Of a stretch of DNA of 64,000 nucleotides, positions 20,883-29,588 are shown one piece after another (the stretch's first letter is position 1; every line of letters begins with the position of its first letter). This stretch comes from Loktanella sp. IMCC34160 (GTDB lineage: Bacteria; Pseudomonadota; Alphaproteobacteria; Rhodobacterales; Rhodobacteraceae), in assembly GCF_004145845.1 (NCBI RefSeq), contig NZ_SELP01000003.1, forward strand, positions 496,001 through 560,000, given 5' to 3'. Made by a program: the position numbers and the translations under genes. The notes beneath the pieces were generated by a model. It saw only the letters and a list, made by a program, of their open reading frames with translations. It was not told where the DNA came from and made no database searches.

Positions 20883-20975
20883 ATGCGCTTTCTAGCCGCG
20901 CCCATTGCCCCCTACAATGGCTTGACAACACCTGCGGCACTTGGGACCACCCATGCCAAGTTGCACGAGGCTCCA

Positions 20976-22007
20976 ATGACCCAGAAAACCATCCTTCGCG
21001 CCCTAGCGGGTGAAACGCTGCCCACCCCGCCGATCTGGATGATGCGGCAGGCGGGTCGCTACCTGCCGGAATACCGGGCCACCCGCGCACAGGCGGGGGA
21101 TTTTCTATCCCTGTGCTACAATCCGGACCTTGCGGCCGAAGTGACCTTGCAGCCGATCCGCCGCTACGGGTTCGACGCGGCGATCCTGTTTGCCGATATT
21201 CTTCTGTTGCCGCAGGCGTTGGGCACCGATCTGTGGTTCGTGACCGGCGAAGGGCCGCGTCTGTCCACCGTGACCACCGGTGCCGAACTGGCCGCGCTGA
21301 AGCCCAAAGAGGCGATCCATGACACCCTGTCGCCCGTCTATGAAACCGTGCGCATCCTGTCTCGGGAACTGCCTAGGGAAACCACGCTGATCGGCTTTGC
21401 CGGGGCGCCCTGGACCGTGGCCACCTATATGATCGCCGGGCGCGGCACGCCGGATCAGGGCCCGGCCCACGCGCTCAAGGATGCGGATCGTGCGACCTTT
21501 CAGGGCATCATTGATCTGCTGACCGATGCGACCGTGGATTACCTTTCGGCGCAGGTCGACGCAGGGGCCGAGGTCGTGAAGATTTTCGACAGCTGGGCCG
21601 GGAGCCTGAAGGGCGCGGATTTCCACGATTTCGCCGTTGAACCCGCGCGCAAGATCACCGCTGCGATGAAAGAACGGCACCCCGATACCCCGGTCATCGC
21701 CTTCCCGCGCGGGGCGGGCGAACGCTATGCCGGGCTGCATCAGGCGATCGGTGCGGATTGCATCGCGCTGGATGACGGGGTCACGGCGGCCTGGGCGGCG
21801 GCGAACGTGCAGACCGGCGGATGCGTTCAGGGCAACCTGAAATCCTCGCATATGGTGACCGGGGGCGATGATCTTGTCCGGGAAACCCGCCGGATCGTCG
21901 ATGCCCTGTCGAACGGGCCACACATCTTCAACCTCGGCCACGGGATCACCCCGGACGCGGACCCCGAAAACGTGCAGTTGATGATCGACACGGTGCGGTC
22001 CACCTAG
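20976..22007 (+). CDS. hemE: Uroporphyrinogen decarboxylase
   Basis: A 343-residue enzyme that decarboxylates uroporphyrinogen III to coproporphyrinogen III. The N-terminal signature [12 protein letters not shown] lies near residue 22, the catalytic aspartate in the FADIL segment near residue 73, and FDSWAG near residue 205. The start is ATG 20976, directly before the family's conserved ILRAL segment; the open frame continues far upstream only because it runs antisense to hemC. Together with hemC and hemF it makes a heme-synthesis locus. Confidence 0.96.
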   Translation: MTQKTILRALAGETLPTPPIWMMRQAGRYLPEYRATRAQAGDFLSLCYNPDLAAEVTLQPIRRYGFDAAILFADILLLPQALGTDLWFVTGEGPRLSTVTTGAELAALKPKEAIHDTLSPVYETVRILSRELPRETTLIGFAGAPWTVATYMIAGRGTPDQGPAHALKDADRATFQGIIDLLTDATVDYLSAQVDAGAEVVKIFDSWAGSLKGADFHDFAVEPARKITAAMKERHPDTPVIAFPRGAGERYAGLHQAIGADCIALDDGVTAAWAAANVQTGGCVQGNLKSSHMVTGGDDLVRETRRIVDALSNGPHIFNLGHGITPDADPENVQLMIDTVRST

Positions 22008-22143
22008 GGCCGTTCGCGCCAGTTCTCCTGTTCAGGCAAACCCTCAATTATACCGCGAACCGGCCAAACGCGCGTTGGCCCGGGTCAAGGCGCGATGGCA
22101 TTTCCGGACGTATCATCTGCTGATCCATAGAAGGAGGATCACG

Positions 22144-22590
22144 ATGTATGTTCCACGCATGATTTGCCTTGCCGCGACGTTCGCGATGGTTGGCGGGGCC
22201 GCCCTTGCCGATACAATTCGTCTGCCCCCTTCGGTCGGCGCGACGCCGATCGAGATACCCTATGTCGATCCGGATGCGCCCTTGGCAATCAATCCGAATG
22301 CCCTTGGTCAGTCCGGGCAGATCGGCACGCAGACGCCACGCCTTGGTGACCCTTACATGGTTTTACCTGTGCCCCTTCCCTCGCCGAATATCACGATGGT
22401 CGATCCACGTCGTCTTCCCGGCGCGTTCAGTAGTTTGCCGATCCCGATCCCGGACCCGGTTCGGGTCGGGCGTGAAGGCCGGTTCGCCTATGCGCTGCTG
22501 AACGACGGCACGGTCTACGGCGATACGAACTTCGGATACGCCCGGTTCGAAAACATGGCGACCTACCGGGCGTTTCTGGAAAGCCACTAG
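22144..22590 (+). CDS. Hypothetical secreted proline-rich protein
   Basis: A 148-residue exported protein with a signal peptide (residues 1-22, ending GGAALA). The mature part is rich in proline with IP and LP dipeptides (YVDPDAPLAINPN, LPVPLPSPN, LPIPIPDPV) and ends in a more globular GDTNFGYARFENM segment. AAGGAGGATCACG gives a strong ribosome binding site at ATG 22144. A GC-rich imperfect hairpin lies at about 22060-22083 upstream. No family is recognised; it sits between hemE and a LysE exporter and may be a lineage-specific periplasmic protein. Confidence 0.7.
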   Translation: MYVPRMICLAATFAMVGGAALADTIRLPPSVGATPIEIPYVDPDAPLAINPNALGQSGQIGTQTPRLGDPYMVLPVPLPSPNITMVDPRRLPGAFSSLPIPIPDPVRVGREGRFAYALLNDGTVYGDTNFGYARFENMATYRAFLESH

Positions 22591-22616
22591 TCGGCAGTGT
22601 GGCAGCCCGCCTCGCG

Positions 22617-23246
22617 TCAGGCCGTCTTCCAGGCGAACCAGACAGCGACGAGGGCAAGCGCCACGGCAAGGGTCTTTCGGACGACCATGCTTCGATATGG
22701 ATCGTCCAGTAGTACCCTTGCCGTACCTGCCAGCAGGACGATCGTCGCGTGAATGCCGGTCGCCACCCCGACATAAATCGCGGACAGGGTCAGGGTCTGC
22801 CCGGTAACATTCCCGCTGGGCAGGACAAACCCGGGCAGAACGGCAACGTAGAAGACCGCGGCCTTCGGGTTCAGCAGGTTGGTGATCAGCCCGCGCCGGA
22901 AATACCGTGCAAGGGTCGACCCAAGGGGTGCGTGCTCGATATCTTCGCCCGCCCCGCGCCAGCCATCCCAGGCCAGCCAAAGCAGGTAAATCACGCCGCC
23001 CCAGCGCAAAGTCTGATAGAGCACATCGGAGGACGAAATGACCGCCGCAAGCCCAAGCGCGGCGGCGATCCCCACCAGACCAAGCCCAAGCGCCACGCCC
23101 GCGACGGCCGACATTCCCGGCCTGCGCCCCTCGGTCGCGGCGACCAGCGCAAGATAGGCCATGTTCGGCCCCGGCGTGAGTTCGATCAGCGCCGAGGTCA
23201 GGGCGAAAGCCCCAACCGTGACAAGCGGCAGCCCCGCTAGATCCAT
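22617..23246 (-). CDS. LysE family amino-acid/metabolite exporter
   Basis: A 209-residue inner-membrane protein with about six helices and the LysE/RhtB signature ELTPGPNMAYLAL near residue 24. The LLNPKAAVFYVAVLPGF motif lies near residue 125 and the GGVIYLLWLAWDGWR segment near residue 80. Such carriers export basic amino acids, homoserine or related compounds; the substrate here is unknown. Its start overlaps the hemF stop by 10 bp, so it is probably transcribed with hemF, though a functional link is not obvious. Confidence 0.87.
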   Translation of the reverse strand: MDLAGLPLVTVGAFALTSALIELTPGPNMAYLALVAATEGRRPGMSAVAGVALGLGLVGIAAALGLAAVISSSDVLYQTLRWGGVIYLLWLAWDGWRGAGEDIEHAPLGSTLARYFRRGLITNLLNPKAAVFYVAVLPGFVLPSGNVTGQTLTLSAIYVGVATGIHATIVLLAGTARVLLDDPYRSMVVRKTLAVALALVAVWFAWKTA

Positions 23247-24130
23247 TTGGCCAACGGCGGCAGGGACATCAGAACGGCATTCGCGTCATGCCCGGTCGCC
23301 AACCCGAATTTCGTGCCCCGGTCGTAGACAAGGTTGTATTCGGCATAAAGGCCGCGATGCACCAGTTGGGTATCCTTGTCGGCCTCGGACCAGGGGGTGT
23401 TCCGCCGCCGCTCGGTGGCCGGCAGGAAGGCGGGCAGGAAGGCGCGGCCAATGTCCTGCGTCAACGCAAAGTCCTTTTCCCAGTCGCCGGTGCAGTGGTC
23501 ATCCATGAAGATGCCGCCAACACCACGGGCGCGGCCCCGGTGCGGGACATAGAAATATTCGTCAGCCCAATCCTTCAGGCGAGGGTAAAGGTCTGCCCCA
23601 TGCGGGTCGAGGTGCTGTTTCTGGACCGCATGGAAATGCGCGGTGTCCTCGGCGTATTCGATGCAGGGGTTCAGGTCGGACCCGCCCCCGAACCACCACG
23701 CGCCGGGGGTCCAGAACATGCGGGTGTTCATGTGCACCGCAGGGGTATGCGGGTTCTGCATATGCGCGACCAGCGAAATGCCAGAGGCCCAGAACCGCGG
23801 GTCGGCTTCGATCCCCGGCACGCCACGAGCGGCCATTGCCTGCTGCGCGGCCTTGCCAAGGGTGCCATAGACGGTGGACACATTGACCCCGACCTTTTCG
23901 AACACCCGGCCGCCGCGCATCACGCTCATCAGCCCGCCGCCGGCATCGGACCCGTCGTCGCTGGCCCGTTTGGTTTCCGTCACCTCGAACCGGCCTGCGG
24001 GCAGGTCCGCGAACGGGCCTTCGGACTGGCTGTCCTCCAGTGCCTCGAAGGCCGCCACGATGTCATCCCGAAGCTGTCGGAACCAATTGGAAGCGGTCGC
24101 CTTTTCGGTCTGCATCGCGGTCTCGGTCAT
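23237..24130 (-). CDS. hemF: Oxygen-dependent coproporphyrinogen III oxidase
   Basis: A 297-residue enzyme converting coproporphyrinogen III to protoporphyrinogen IX with O2. Conserved blocks are GGGLMSVMRGGRVFEK near residue 65, NPHTPAVHMNTR near 123, WWFGGGSDLNP near 142 and FMDDH near 204, with the C-terminal EYNLVYDRGTKFGL. ATG 24130 has AAGGACA upstream. It is the third heme gene in the window after hemC and hemE. A LysE gene overlaps its 3' end. Confidence 0.95.
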   Translation of the reverse strand: MTETAMQTEKATASNWFRQLRDDIVAAFEALEDSQSEGPFADLPAGRFEVTETKRASDDGSDAGGGLMSVMRGGRVFEKVGVNVSTVYGTLGKAAQQAMAARGVPGIEADPRFWASGISLVAHMQNPHTPAVHMNTRMFWTPGAWWFGGGSDLNPCIEYAEDTAHFHAVQKQHLDPHGADLYPRLKDWADEYFYVPHRGRARGVGGIFMDDHCTGDWEKDFALTQDIGRAFLPAFLPATERRRNTPWSEADKDTQLVHRGLYAEYNLVYDRGTKFGLATGHDANAVLMSLPPLAKWI

Positions 24131-24229
24131 GGTCGGCTGTCCTTGATATTGTATAACCACGCCCTCTAGCATTCATTGGGGCAGGCTTCCACTGCCCGGT
24201 GGTCGCAGTTGCTGTCACGGAGAGTTCCC

Positions 24230-24619
24230 ATGCGTAAGACCCTTTTGATCCTGCCTGTTCTTGGCATCCTTGCCGCCTGCGCCACCCCGCGCGAGGCCTG
24301 TATCAACGATGCGCGCCGCCACGTGGTGCTTCTGGATCAACAGATCGCCGTGACCCAAGGCAACATCAGCCGCGGCTATGCGCTGGCGACGGTGCAGGAT
24401 GTTCAGGTCGTCACCGAAGTGTGCCGGGGAACGAACGAGGATGGATCGACCTTCAGCTTCCCCTGCCAGAAGACCCGCGTTGTTGACCGGCAGGAACCCG
24501 TGGCCATCAACGTGGCCGAGGAACGGGCAAAGCTGGCCGATCTGCAAGCGCGTCGGGCCGCCGCCGAACGCACGGCGCAGGCCACCATCCAGCAATGCGT
24601 CGCGACGCACCCCGAATAG
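24230..24619 (+). CDS. Hypothetical lipoprotein
   Basis: A 129-residue putative lipoprotein. The signal peptide ends in a lipobox LAAC with the acylated cysteine at residue 17. The mature chain has four further cysteines, an ACINDARRHVVLLDQQI segment and a C-terminal alanine/arginine-rich coiled-coil-like stretch (AEERAKLADLQARRAAAER). ACGGAGAG precedes ATG 24230 and the gene is divergent from hemF. I do not recognise the family; the role is presumably in the envelope. Confidence 0.7.
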   Translation: MRKTLLILPVLGILAACATPREACINDARRHVVLLDQQIAVTQGNISRGYALATVQDVQVVTEVCRGTNEDGSTFSFPCQKTRVVDRQEPVAINVAEERAKLADLQARRAAAERTAQATIQQCVATHPE

Positions 24620-24622
24620 GGA

Positions 24623-24973
24623 TCAGGTAAATTCAATCCTGTTGCAGAAGGGATCGTCGGTGAAGAACCGCCGGCGATCTGTCAGGGCCGTATCCCACCT
24701 GACCTCATGCCCCTCCACGACAAGCCTTCTGGCGATGTCGTCAAGGTCAGGCACCCGGAAACAGGGATGCGCCTTGCGCGCGGGGCTAAACGGTTCTTCC
24801 ACGCCAAGGTGCAGTTCGACCTCTCCCGCCCGCAGCCAAAGCCCACCGCGACCGGCCAAGGCTTCGGGTTTCGGAAGCTCTGTCATGCCAAGGATACCGA
24901 CCCAGAAGGCGCGCGCGTCGTCCTCGCCGCCCTTGGGGATGGCAAGCTGAGTGTGATCGTAGGTCCAGCTCAT
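24623..24973 (-). CDS. VOC family (glyoxalase/bleomycin-resistance fold) protein
   Basis: A 116-residue single vicinal-oxygen-chelate domain. The opening DHTQLAIPKG strand supplies the first metal histidine, a short helix follows (ARAFWVGILGM), then VELHLGV in the middle, HPCFRVPDLDDIARRL, and the closing RRFFTDDPFCNRIEFT. The histidine and terminal glutamate positions fit the usual metal site. Its ATG overlaps the metallophosphoesterase stop by 4 bp (24970-24973), so the pair is co-translated. Substrate unknown; lactoylglutathione lyase is not implied. Confidence 0.82.
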   Translation of the reverse strand: MSWTYDHTQLAIPKGGEDDARAFWVGILGMTELPKPEALAGRGGLWLRAGEVELHLGVEEPFSPARKAHPCFRVPDLDDIARRLVVEGHEVRWDTALTDRRRFFTDDPFCNRIEFT

Positions 24974-25719
24974 TCCGCGCTGGGCCACAGAAGGGATCGG
25001 CCAGCTTCGTGAACCGTGTGCCAGTCGCTGCCGTCGAAATGAACGGGCACCAACGGACGGCCATAGCCCGCCCCGCCGTCGATGTTGATCCGGTTGCCAT
25101 GGTGGGCCGGGTGATCCAGCGCCGTGTGACCATGCACGACCATGCTGCCATGATCGCGCGTATCCTCCAGCCATCCGTTGCGAATCCAGATCAGGTCGTC
25201 TTCCTCCTGATCGGCCATCTCGATACCTGGGCGAATGCCCGCATGGACAAAGATTGCCGCCTCGGCCCGGTGCCACAGCGGGCGGCTTTCCAGAAAATCG
25301 AGGTGGGTTTCGGGGACCTTGGCGCGAGCCTCTTTCGCGATCTCCTCGACAAGGCCGGGGTCGCGGATTTCGGCGTCGGTATCGGGCAGGGTCACCCCGT
25401 AGGACCGCAGTGTATCGCGGCCACCCAGAGCGGGGTGGAGCCAGCCCTTGCCCGACGCGATCTGCGGGTCGTCGATGACCCCGTCGCGGACAAAGCGGGT
25501 GAACATCCGGTCGTGGTTGCCCCGCAGCACGGTCCAGTTCCGGCCCGCCTCAACGCCGGCGATCAAGGCGTCGATCACGCCGCGCGTGTCCGGGCCACGG
25601 TCGGTGTAATCGCCGACAAAGACCACCTCTGCCCCGGTGCCGCCATCCGCACCAATCAGCGCAAGCGCCCGGTCCATCTGAGTCTTCTGTCCGTGGATGT
25701 CGCCGATTGCATAGATCAT
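24970..25719 (-). CDS. Serine/threonine-phosphatase-type metallophosphoesterase
   Basis: A 249-residue cytoplasmic calcineurin-like phosphoesterase. It shows the dinuclear metal motifs in order: GDIHGQ near residue 6, GDYTDRGPDT near 36, RGNHDRM near 68, and VHAG near 155 with a C-terminal VHGHTALD near 205. The closest characterised relatives are bacterial PP1/PP2A-like and diadenosine tetraphosphatase-type enzymes. ATG 25719 follows AAAGGCGGG. It leads a two-gene operon with the VOC protein. Confidence 0.85.
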   Translation of the reverse strand: MIYAIGDIHGQKTQMDRALALIGADGGTGAEVVFVGDYTDRGPDTRGVIDALIAGVEAGRNWTVLRGNHDRMFTRFVRDGVIDDPQIASGKGWLHPALGGRDTLRSYGVTLPDTDAEIRDPGLVEEIAKEARAKVPETHLDFLESRPLWHRAEAAIFVHAGIRPGIEMADQEEDDLIWIRNGWLEDTRDHGSMVVHGHTALDHPAHHGNRINIDGGAGYGRPLVPVHFDGSDWHTVHEAGRSLLWPSAE

Positions 25720-25801
25720 TGGGCCCGCCTTTCCGGGCCGCAATAGCACGGGGCGGAGAGCGGGGGAACGGCGCCCGGATCAAGGCAGCCTTGCAGCCAG
25801 A

Positions 25802-26413
25802 TCAGGCCTGCGCCTCGACCTGCGGGTCCGGCAGGAACCGGTAGGAATGGGTGTTGATGTCACCGCTCCACCGCCACAGGGCGACAAAGCCTTCGGGGCC
25901 GGTGCGGAACGCGTGCGGCATCAGGGATGGATGGTGAATCATGTCCCCCGCGGGCCGGTGCCGCGTGTCGTCGCCCGCCGTCCAAATCGCCGACCCGGCA
26001 AGGATGACATAGGTTTCATCCGCGTCGTGATTGTGCAGGCCGTAGTAGCTGTTCGGCGCCATATAGACGAGGCCGAGCCGGTGATCGGGGCAAGGAATCG
26101 GGCCCTCTGGCCCCATCAGCGTCGCGACAGCGATGATGGCGGCGGCTGTAACGGTCATCCGATCTTCGACCGGGTTCACGCTCCAGTCGATCAGGTCATG
26201 GGCGGCAAGCGCGGCCCGCGCGGCCGGATGGTCCGACCCGGCCAGACAGGTCCGGATGCCCAGGTCAAAGGCACAGGCTGACGGGGTGACGGGCATGTCG
26301 ATGGCAGTCTGGGTCAGCGCGTCGGCGGCAGCGGCGCCTTCCGAACGCCCTTCGGCGCGGTAGACGGCGGCAAGCTCGTCCAGAAGGGCGGTGAATCGGG
26401 GTTGATAGGCCAT
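25802..26413 (-). CDS. DMSP-lyase-family cupin (DddQ/DddL-like)
   Basis: A 203-residue cupin of the dimethylsulfoniopropionate lyase type, which cleaves DMSP to dimethyl sulfide and acrylate. The metal-binding cupin motif 1 reads YYGLHNHDADETYVILAG (H127, H129, E133) and motif 2 HHPSLMPHAFRT (H167). The spacing, the APNSYY lead-in and the HHPS-MPHA block match the DddQ/DddL group rather than ordinary cupins, and length fits DddQ (about 200). No dddP, acrylate-use or CoA-pathway gene is beside it. Activity is inferred; non-DMSP members of the fold exist. Confidence 0.68.
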   Translation of the reverse strand: MAYQPRFTALLDELAAVYRAEGRSEGAAAADALTQTAIDMPVTPSACAFDLGIRTCLAGSDHPAARAALAAHDLIDWSVNPVEDRMTVTAAAIIAVATLMGPEGPIPCPDHRLGLVYMAPNSYYGLHNHDADETYVILAGSAIWTAGDDTRHRPAGDMIHHPSLMPHAFRTGPEGFVALWRWSGDINTHSYRFLPDPQVEAQA

Positions 26414-26514
26414 GTCGCCCTCCGGCAGGTCAATGCCTGAGGGTCGCGCGAGCGGGCAGCGCGGTCTGACACTGTCACGACATCAGCGGGTCGAAAACGG
26501 GTCGCCTGAAAACG

Positions 26515-26541
26515 ACACGAGCCGCCCGGTCTGGGCGGCTC
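26515..26541 (-). terminator. Probable intrinsic terminator of serA
   Basis: Perfect 9-bp GC-rich arms (26519-26527, 26533-26541) enclose a 5-nt loop 20 nt past the serA stop. On the minus strand the stem is followed by GTGTCGTTTTC, an imperfect U-run. Confidence 0.55.
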
Positions 26542-26561
26542 GGTCAAGGGTCTGGGATGGA

Positions 26562-28157
26562 TCAGGCCACGTCGAAGGTCAGCGGCTTGATCTGTCGGAA
26601 CATGCCGGTTGCCTCCAGCTTGGCAATGACCGGGGCCGGCACCGGATCGTCGACATAAAGAAGCGCGATAGCCTCGCCATTCCGGGCGGCGCGGCCAAGG
26701 GTAAAGTTGGCGATGTTGACGCCATTTTCGCCCATGGTCTGGCCAAGCGTGCCGATGATGCCCGGCACGTCCTCGTTGGTGGTGTAAAGCATGTTCGCAC
26801 CGACCTCGGCATCAATGTTGATGCCCTTGATCTGGATAAAGCGCGGCTTGCCATCGCTGAATACGGTGCCCGCGATGGAGCGTTCCCGCTCGGCCGTGAC
26901 GACCGTGACCTTCACATAGCCTTCGAAGGCGCCGGACTGGTCCTGCTTGGTCGTGGAAATCTGGACGCCGCGTTCCTTGGCCATGACCGGGGCCGATACC
27001 ATGTTCGTGTCCGGGTTCGTCTTCTTCATGATCCCGGCGATGGTCGCGGCGGTCAGGGCCTTGAGGTTCATCTCGGAAGCTTCACCGTCAAACAGGATGT
27101 TGATCGCCTTGATCGGCTCGTCCGTCATCTGGCCGATGAAGTTGCCCAGATGGCCCGAGAGCTTGATCCAGGGGCCCATGACCTTGGCCTCTTCGGCGGT
27201 GACGGAGGGCATGTTCAGCGCGTTTTGCACCGCGCCCGTCAGCAGGTAGTCGGCCATCTGCTCGGCGACCTGAAGGGCGACGTTTTCCTGCGCTTCGGTC
27301 GTGGCCGCGCCAAGGTGCGGGGTGCAAACCACGTTGGGCAGGTTGAACAGCGGGTTTTGCTTGGCCGGTTCCTCGGCAAAGACGTCGAAGGCGGCGGCGG
27401 CGACATGGCCGGACTTCAGCAGGTCGGCAAGGGCGGCTTCGTCTACCAGACCGCCACGGGCGCAGTTGATGACGCGAACGCCCTTCTTGGTCTTTTCAAG
27501 GTTCTCGCGGCTGAGGATGTTGCGGGTCTGATCGGTCAGCGGCACATGCAGGGTGATGAAGTCGGCCCGCTTCAGCAGCTCTTCCAGATCCACCTTCTCC
27601 ACGCCGATTTCGGTGGCGCGCTCTTCGGACAGGAAGGGGTCGTAGGCGACGACCTTCATTTTCAGGCCAAGGGCGCGGTTGCAGACGATCGACCCGATGT
27701 TACCTGCGCCGATCACGCCAAGGGTCTTGCCGGTCAGTTCGACCCCCATGAACTTCGACTTTTCCCATTTGCCCGCATGAGTCGAGGCGCTGGCCTCGGG
27801 GATCTGGCGGGCGGCGGCGAACATCATTGCGATGGCATGTTCGGCGGTGGTGATCATGTTGCCGAAGGGGGTGTTCATCACGATGATCCCCTTCTTCGAA
27901 GCCTCGGGAATGTCGACGTTGTCGACCCCGATCCCGGCCCGGCCAATGACCTTGAGGTTGTCGGCGGCGGCGATGATCTTTTCGGTCACCTTTGTGGCCG
28001 AACGGATGGCAAGGCCGTCATATTGGCCGATGACTTCAAGAAGCTTGTCCTTGTCCTTGCCAAGTTCAGGCTGGAAATCCACCTCGATGCCGCGATCGCG
28101 GAAGATCTGGACGGCGGCTTCGGACAGCTTGTCGGAAATAAGTACGCGGGGGGCCAT
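26562..28157 (-). CDS. serA: D-3-phosphoglycerate dehydrogenase
   Basis: A 531-residue enzyme catalysing the first step of serine synthesis, 3-phosphoglycerate to 3-phosphohydroxypyruvate with NAD+. The NAD-binding GAGNIGSIV lies near residue 147, the catalytic arginine in NCARGGLVDE near 233, and the histidine in PHLGAATTEAQ near 285. An intervening ASB-like domain and a C-terminal ACT domain (about 455-531) mark the long class. ATG 28157 follows AAAGGACC, so the upstream Met at 28172 is rejected. It lies downstream of serC on the same strand. Confidence 0.95.
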   Translation of the reverse strand: MAPRVLISDKLSEAAVQIFRDRGIEVDFQPELGKDKDKLLEVIGQYDGLAIRSATKVTEKIIAAADNLKVIGRAGIGVDNVDIPEASKKGIIVMNTPFGNMITTAEHAIAMMFAAARQIPEASASTHAGKWEKSKFMGVELTGKTLGVIGAGNIGSIVCNRALGLKMKVVAYDPFLSEERATEIGVEKVDLEELLKRADFITLHVPLTDQTRNILSRENLEKTKKGVRVINCARGGLVDEAALADLLKSGHVAAAAFDVFAEEPAKQNPLFNLPNVVCTPHLGAATTEAQENVALQVAEQMADYLLTGAVQNALNMPSVTAEEAKVMGPWIKLSGHLGNFIGQMTDEPIKAINILFDGEASEMNLKALTAATIAGIMKKTNPDTNMVSAPVMAKERGVQISTTKQDQSGAFEGYVKVTVVTAERERSIAGTVFSDGKPRFIQIKGINIDAEVGANMLYTTNEDVPGIIGTLGQTMGENGVNIANFTLGRAARNGEAIALLYVDDPVPAPVIAKLEATGMFRQIKPLTFDVA

Positions 28158-28180
28158 GTCTGGTCCTTTCATTGGGCGGG

Positions 28181-28241
28181 GGTGGGTTGAAACCCACCTT
28201 GCGATTCACGGGTGAGGGGGTAGGGTGGGCCAAGGCCCACC
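28181..28241. repeat. Two tandem related palindromes between serC and serA
   Basis: The first perfect palindrome is at 28181-28198 (arms GGTGGGTT/AACCCACC) and the second at 28224-28241 (arms GGTGGGCC/GGCCCACC), each with an 8-bp stem and 2-base centre and followed by TT. They share the GGTGGG/CCCACC core and resemble small REP-like elements. Placed in the serC-serA gap, they could act as mRNA-stabilising or attenuating hairpins. Confidence 0.8.
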
Positions 28242-28248
28242 TTACGCG

Positions 28249-29403
28249 TCATGCAGCGTCGGACTGCGCTTCGATCTCGGCGGCAAAGGCCCATTCGAGC
28301 CAGGGCAGCATCGCCTCGATATCGGCGGTTTCCACGGTGGCACCGCACCAGATCCGCAGTCCGGCGGGGGCGTCGCGGTAGGCACCGATATCCAACGCGA
28401 TGTTTTCCGCCTCCAGCCGCTTGGCAACCGCCTTGGCAAAGGCCGCACCATCGGTGATCCGGTCGTCGGTGAACTTCAGGCAGACGCTGGTGTTGGACCG
28501 GGTGGCCTTGTCATTGGCAAGGTTGGCGATCCAGTCGCGGCTGGCGCAGAAATTCCAGACGGCGCGGGCGTTCGCATCGGCCCGGTGGATCAAGGCGTCC
28601 AGCCCGCCGATGGACTTGGCCCATTTCAGCGCGAACAGGTAATCCTCGACTGCCAGCATCGACGGGGTGTTGATGGTCTCACCCCGGAAGATGCCTTCGA
28701 TCAGCTTGCCGCCCTTGGTCATGCGGAAAATCTTGGGCATCGGCCAAGCGGGGGTATAGCTTTCCAGCCGTTCGACCGCGCGGGGGCTGAGGATCAGCAT
28801 ACCGTGGGCCGCTTCACCGCCCATGACCTTCTGCCAGGAGAAGGTCACCACATCCAGCTTGTCCCAGGGCAGATCCTGCGCAAAGGCGGCGCTGGTCGCG
28901 TCGCAGATGGTCAGGCCCTTGCGGTCCGACGGGATGACTTCGCCCGACGGCACACGCACGCCCGAGGTGGTGCCGTTCCAGGTGAAGACCACATCGTTGT
29001 CGTAGTTGAGCGACGACATATCGACGATATCGCCATAGTCGGCGGTGTGGGCGGTTGCCTCGATCTTGAGCTGCTTGACCACATCGGTGACCCAGCCAGC
29101 CCCAAAACTTTCCCAAGCGACCATTTCCACGGGCCGCTCGCCCAAGAGCGACCACATCGCCATTTCGACGGCGCCTGTGTCAGAGGCAGGAACGATGCCG
29201 ATCCGGTAGTCGGAGGGAACCCCAAGGATTTCGGCGGTCAGGTCGATCGCCTCTTTCAGCTTGGCCTTGCCGACGGCGGCACGGTGCGACCGGCCCAGCG
29301 GTGCGTCGCCAAGCGCGGCAAGATTCCATGTGGGGGGTTTGGCACAGGGGCCAGAAGAAAAGCGCGGATTTTCCGGGCGCGCAGCCGGTTTGGTCAAAGC
29401 CAT
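28249..29403 (-). CDS. serC: Phosphoserine aminotransferase
   Basis: A 384-residue PLP enzyme converting 3-phosphohydroxypyruvate to O-phosphoserine. The N-terminal [10 protein letters not shown] block, PLP lysine in [10 protein letters not shown] near residue 197 and C-terminal GLRIWCG mark the longer alphaproteobacterial SerC branch. ATG 29403 is preceded by GAGGG held in a hairpin loop (see leader). serA follows on the same strand after the tandem palindromes, so serC-serA is probably one transcript. Confidence 0.94.
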   Translation of the reverse strand: MALTKPAARPENPRFSSGPCAKPPTWNLAALGDAPLGRSHRAAVGKAKLKEAIDLTAEILGVPSDYRIGIVPASDTGAVEMAMWSLLGERPVEMVAWESFGAGWVTDVVKQLKIEATAHTADYGDIVDMSSLNYDNDVVFTWNGTTSGVRVPSGEVIPSDRKGLTICDATSAAFAQDLPWDKLDVVTFSWQKVMGGEAAHGMLILSPRAVERLESYTPAWPMPKIFRMTKGGKLIEGIFRGETINTPSMLAVEDYLFALKWAKSIGGLDALIHRADANARAVWNFCASRDWIANLANDKATRSNTSVCLKFTDDRITDGAAFAKAVAKRLEAENIALDIGAYRDAPAGLRIWCGATVETADIEAMLPWLEWAFAAEIEAQSDAA

Positions 29404-29446
29404 TATCTGATACCCTCTCAGATATTCGCCCCTCGTTGGGGAGGGG
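29404..29446 (-). promoter_or_regulatory. serC leader-like RNA structure
   Basis: On the minus strand two stems precede serC. The distal one pairs 29446-29441 with 29434-29429 (CCCCUC/GAGGGG). The proximal one pairs AUCUGA (29423-29418) with UCAGAU (29410-29405) and holds the Shine-Dalgarno GAGGG in its 7-nt loop, ending one nucleotide before the ATG. A terminal stem overlapping the serC ribosome binding site is the stated feature of the alphaproteobacterial serC leader motif. The match is by structure only, not by covariance model. Confidence 0.55.
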
Positions 29447-29588
29447 TGTCCCAAGGCCGGAGATACGGGGGGCAGAGGTCTTTCACAACGGGCAAAATGC
29501 CGCTAGACCGCCGGTTGAGGCGCGAAAAGCGACCCTTGGCGACTACGATCGGAAACTTGCATCCGCATTCGGGAAGGCGGGACACGGC

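Noticed and set aside
18933-20975. Long in-frame N-terminal extension of hemE
   Set aside because: It runs over the MFS and hemC genes in the wrong frame or strand; HemE homology begins exactly at ATG 20976.
22060-22083. Imperfect GC-rich hairpin after hemE considered as a terminator
   Set aside because: The stem has a bulged C and no U-run follows, so a terminator call is not supported.
26412-28190. 592-codon plus-strand open frame opposite serA
   Set aside because: Antisense shadow; low-complexity Gly/Asp/His composition and no motifs, whereas serA is unambiguous.
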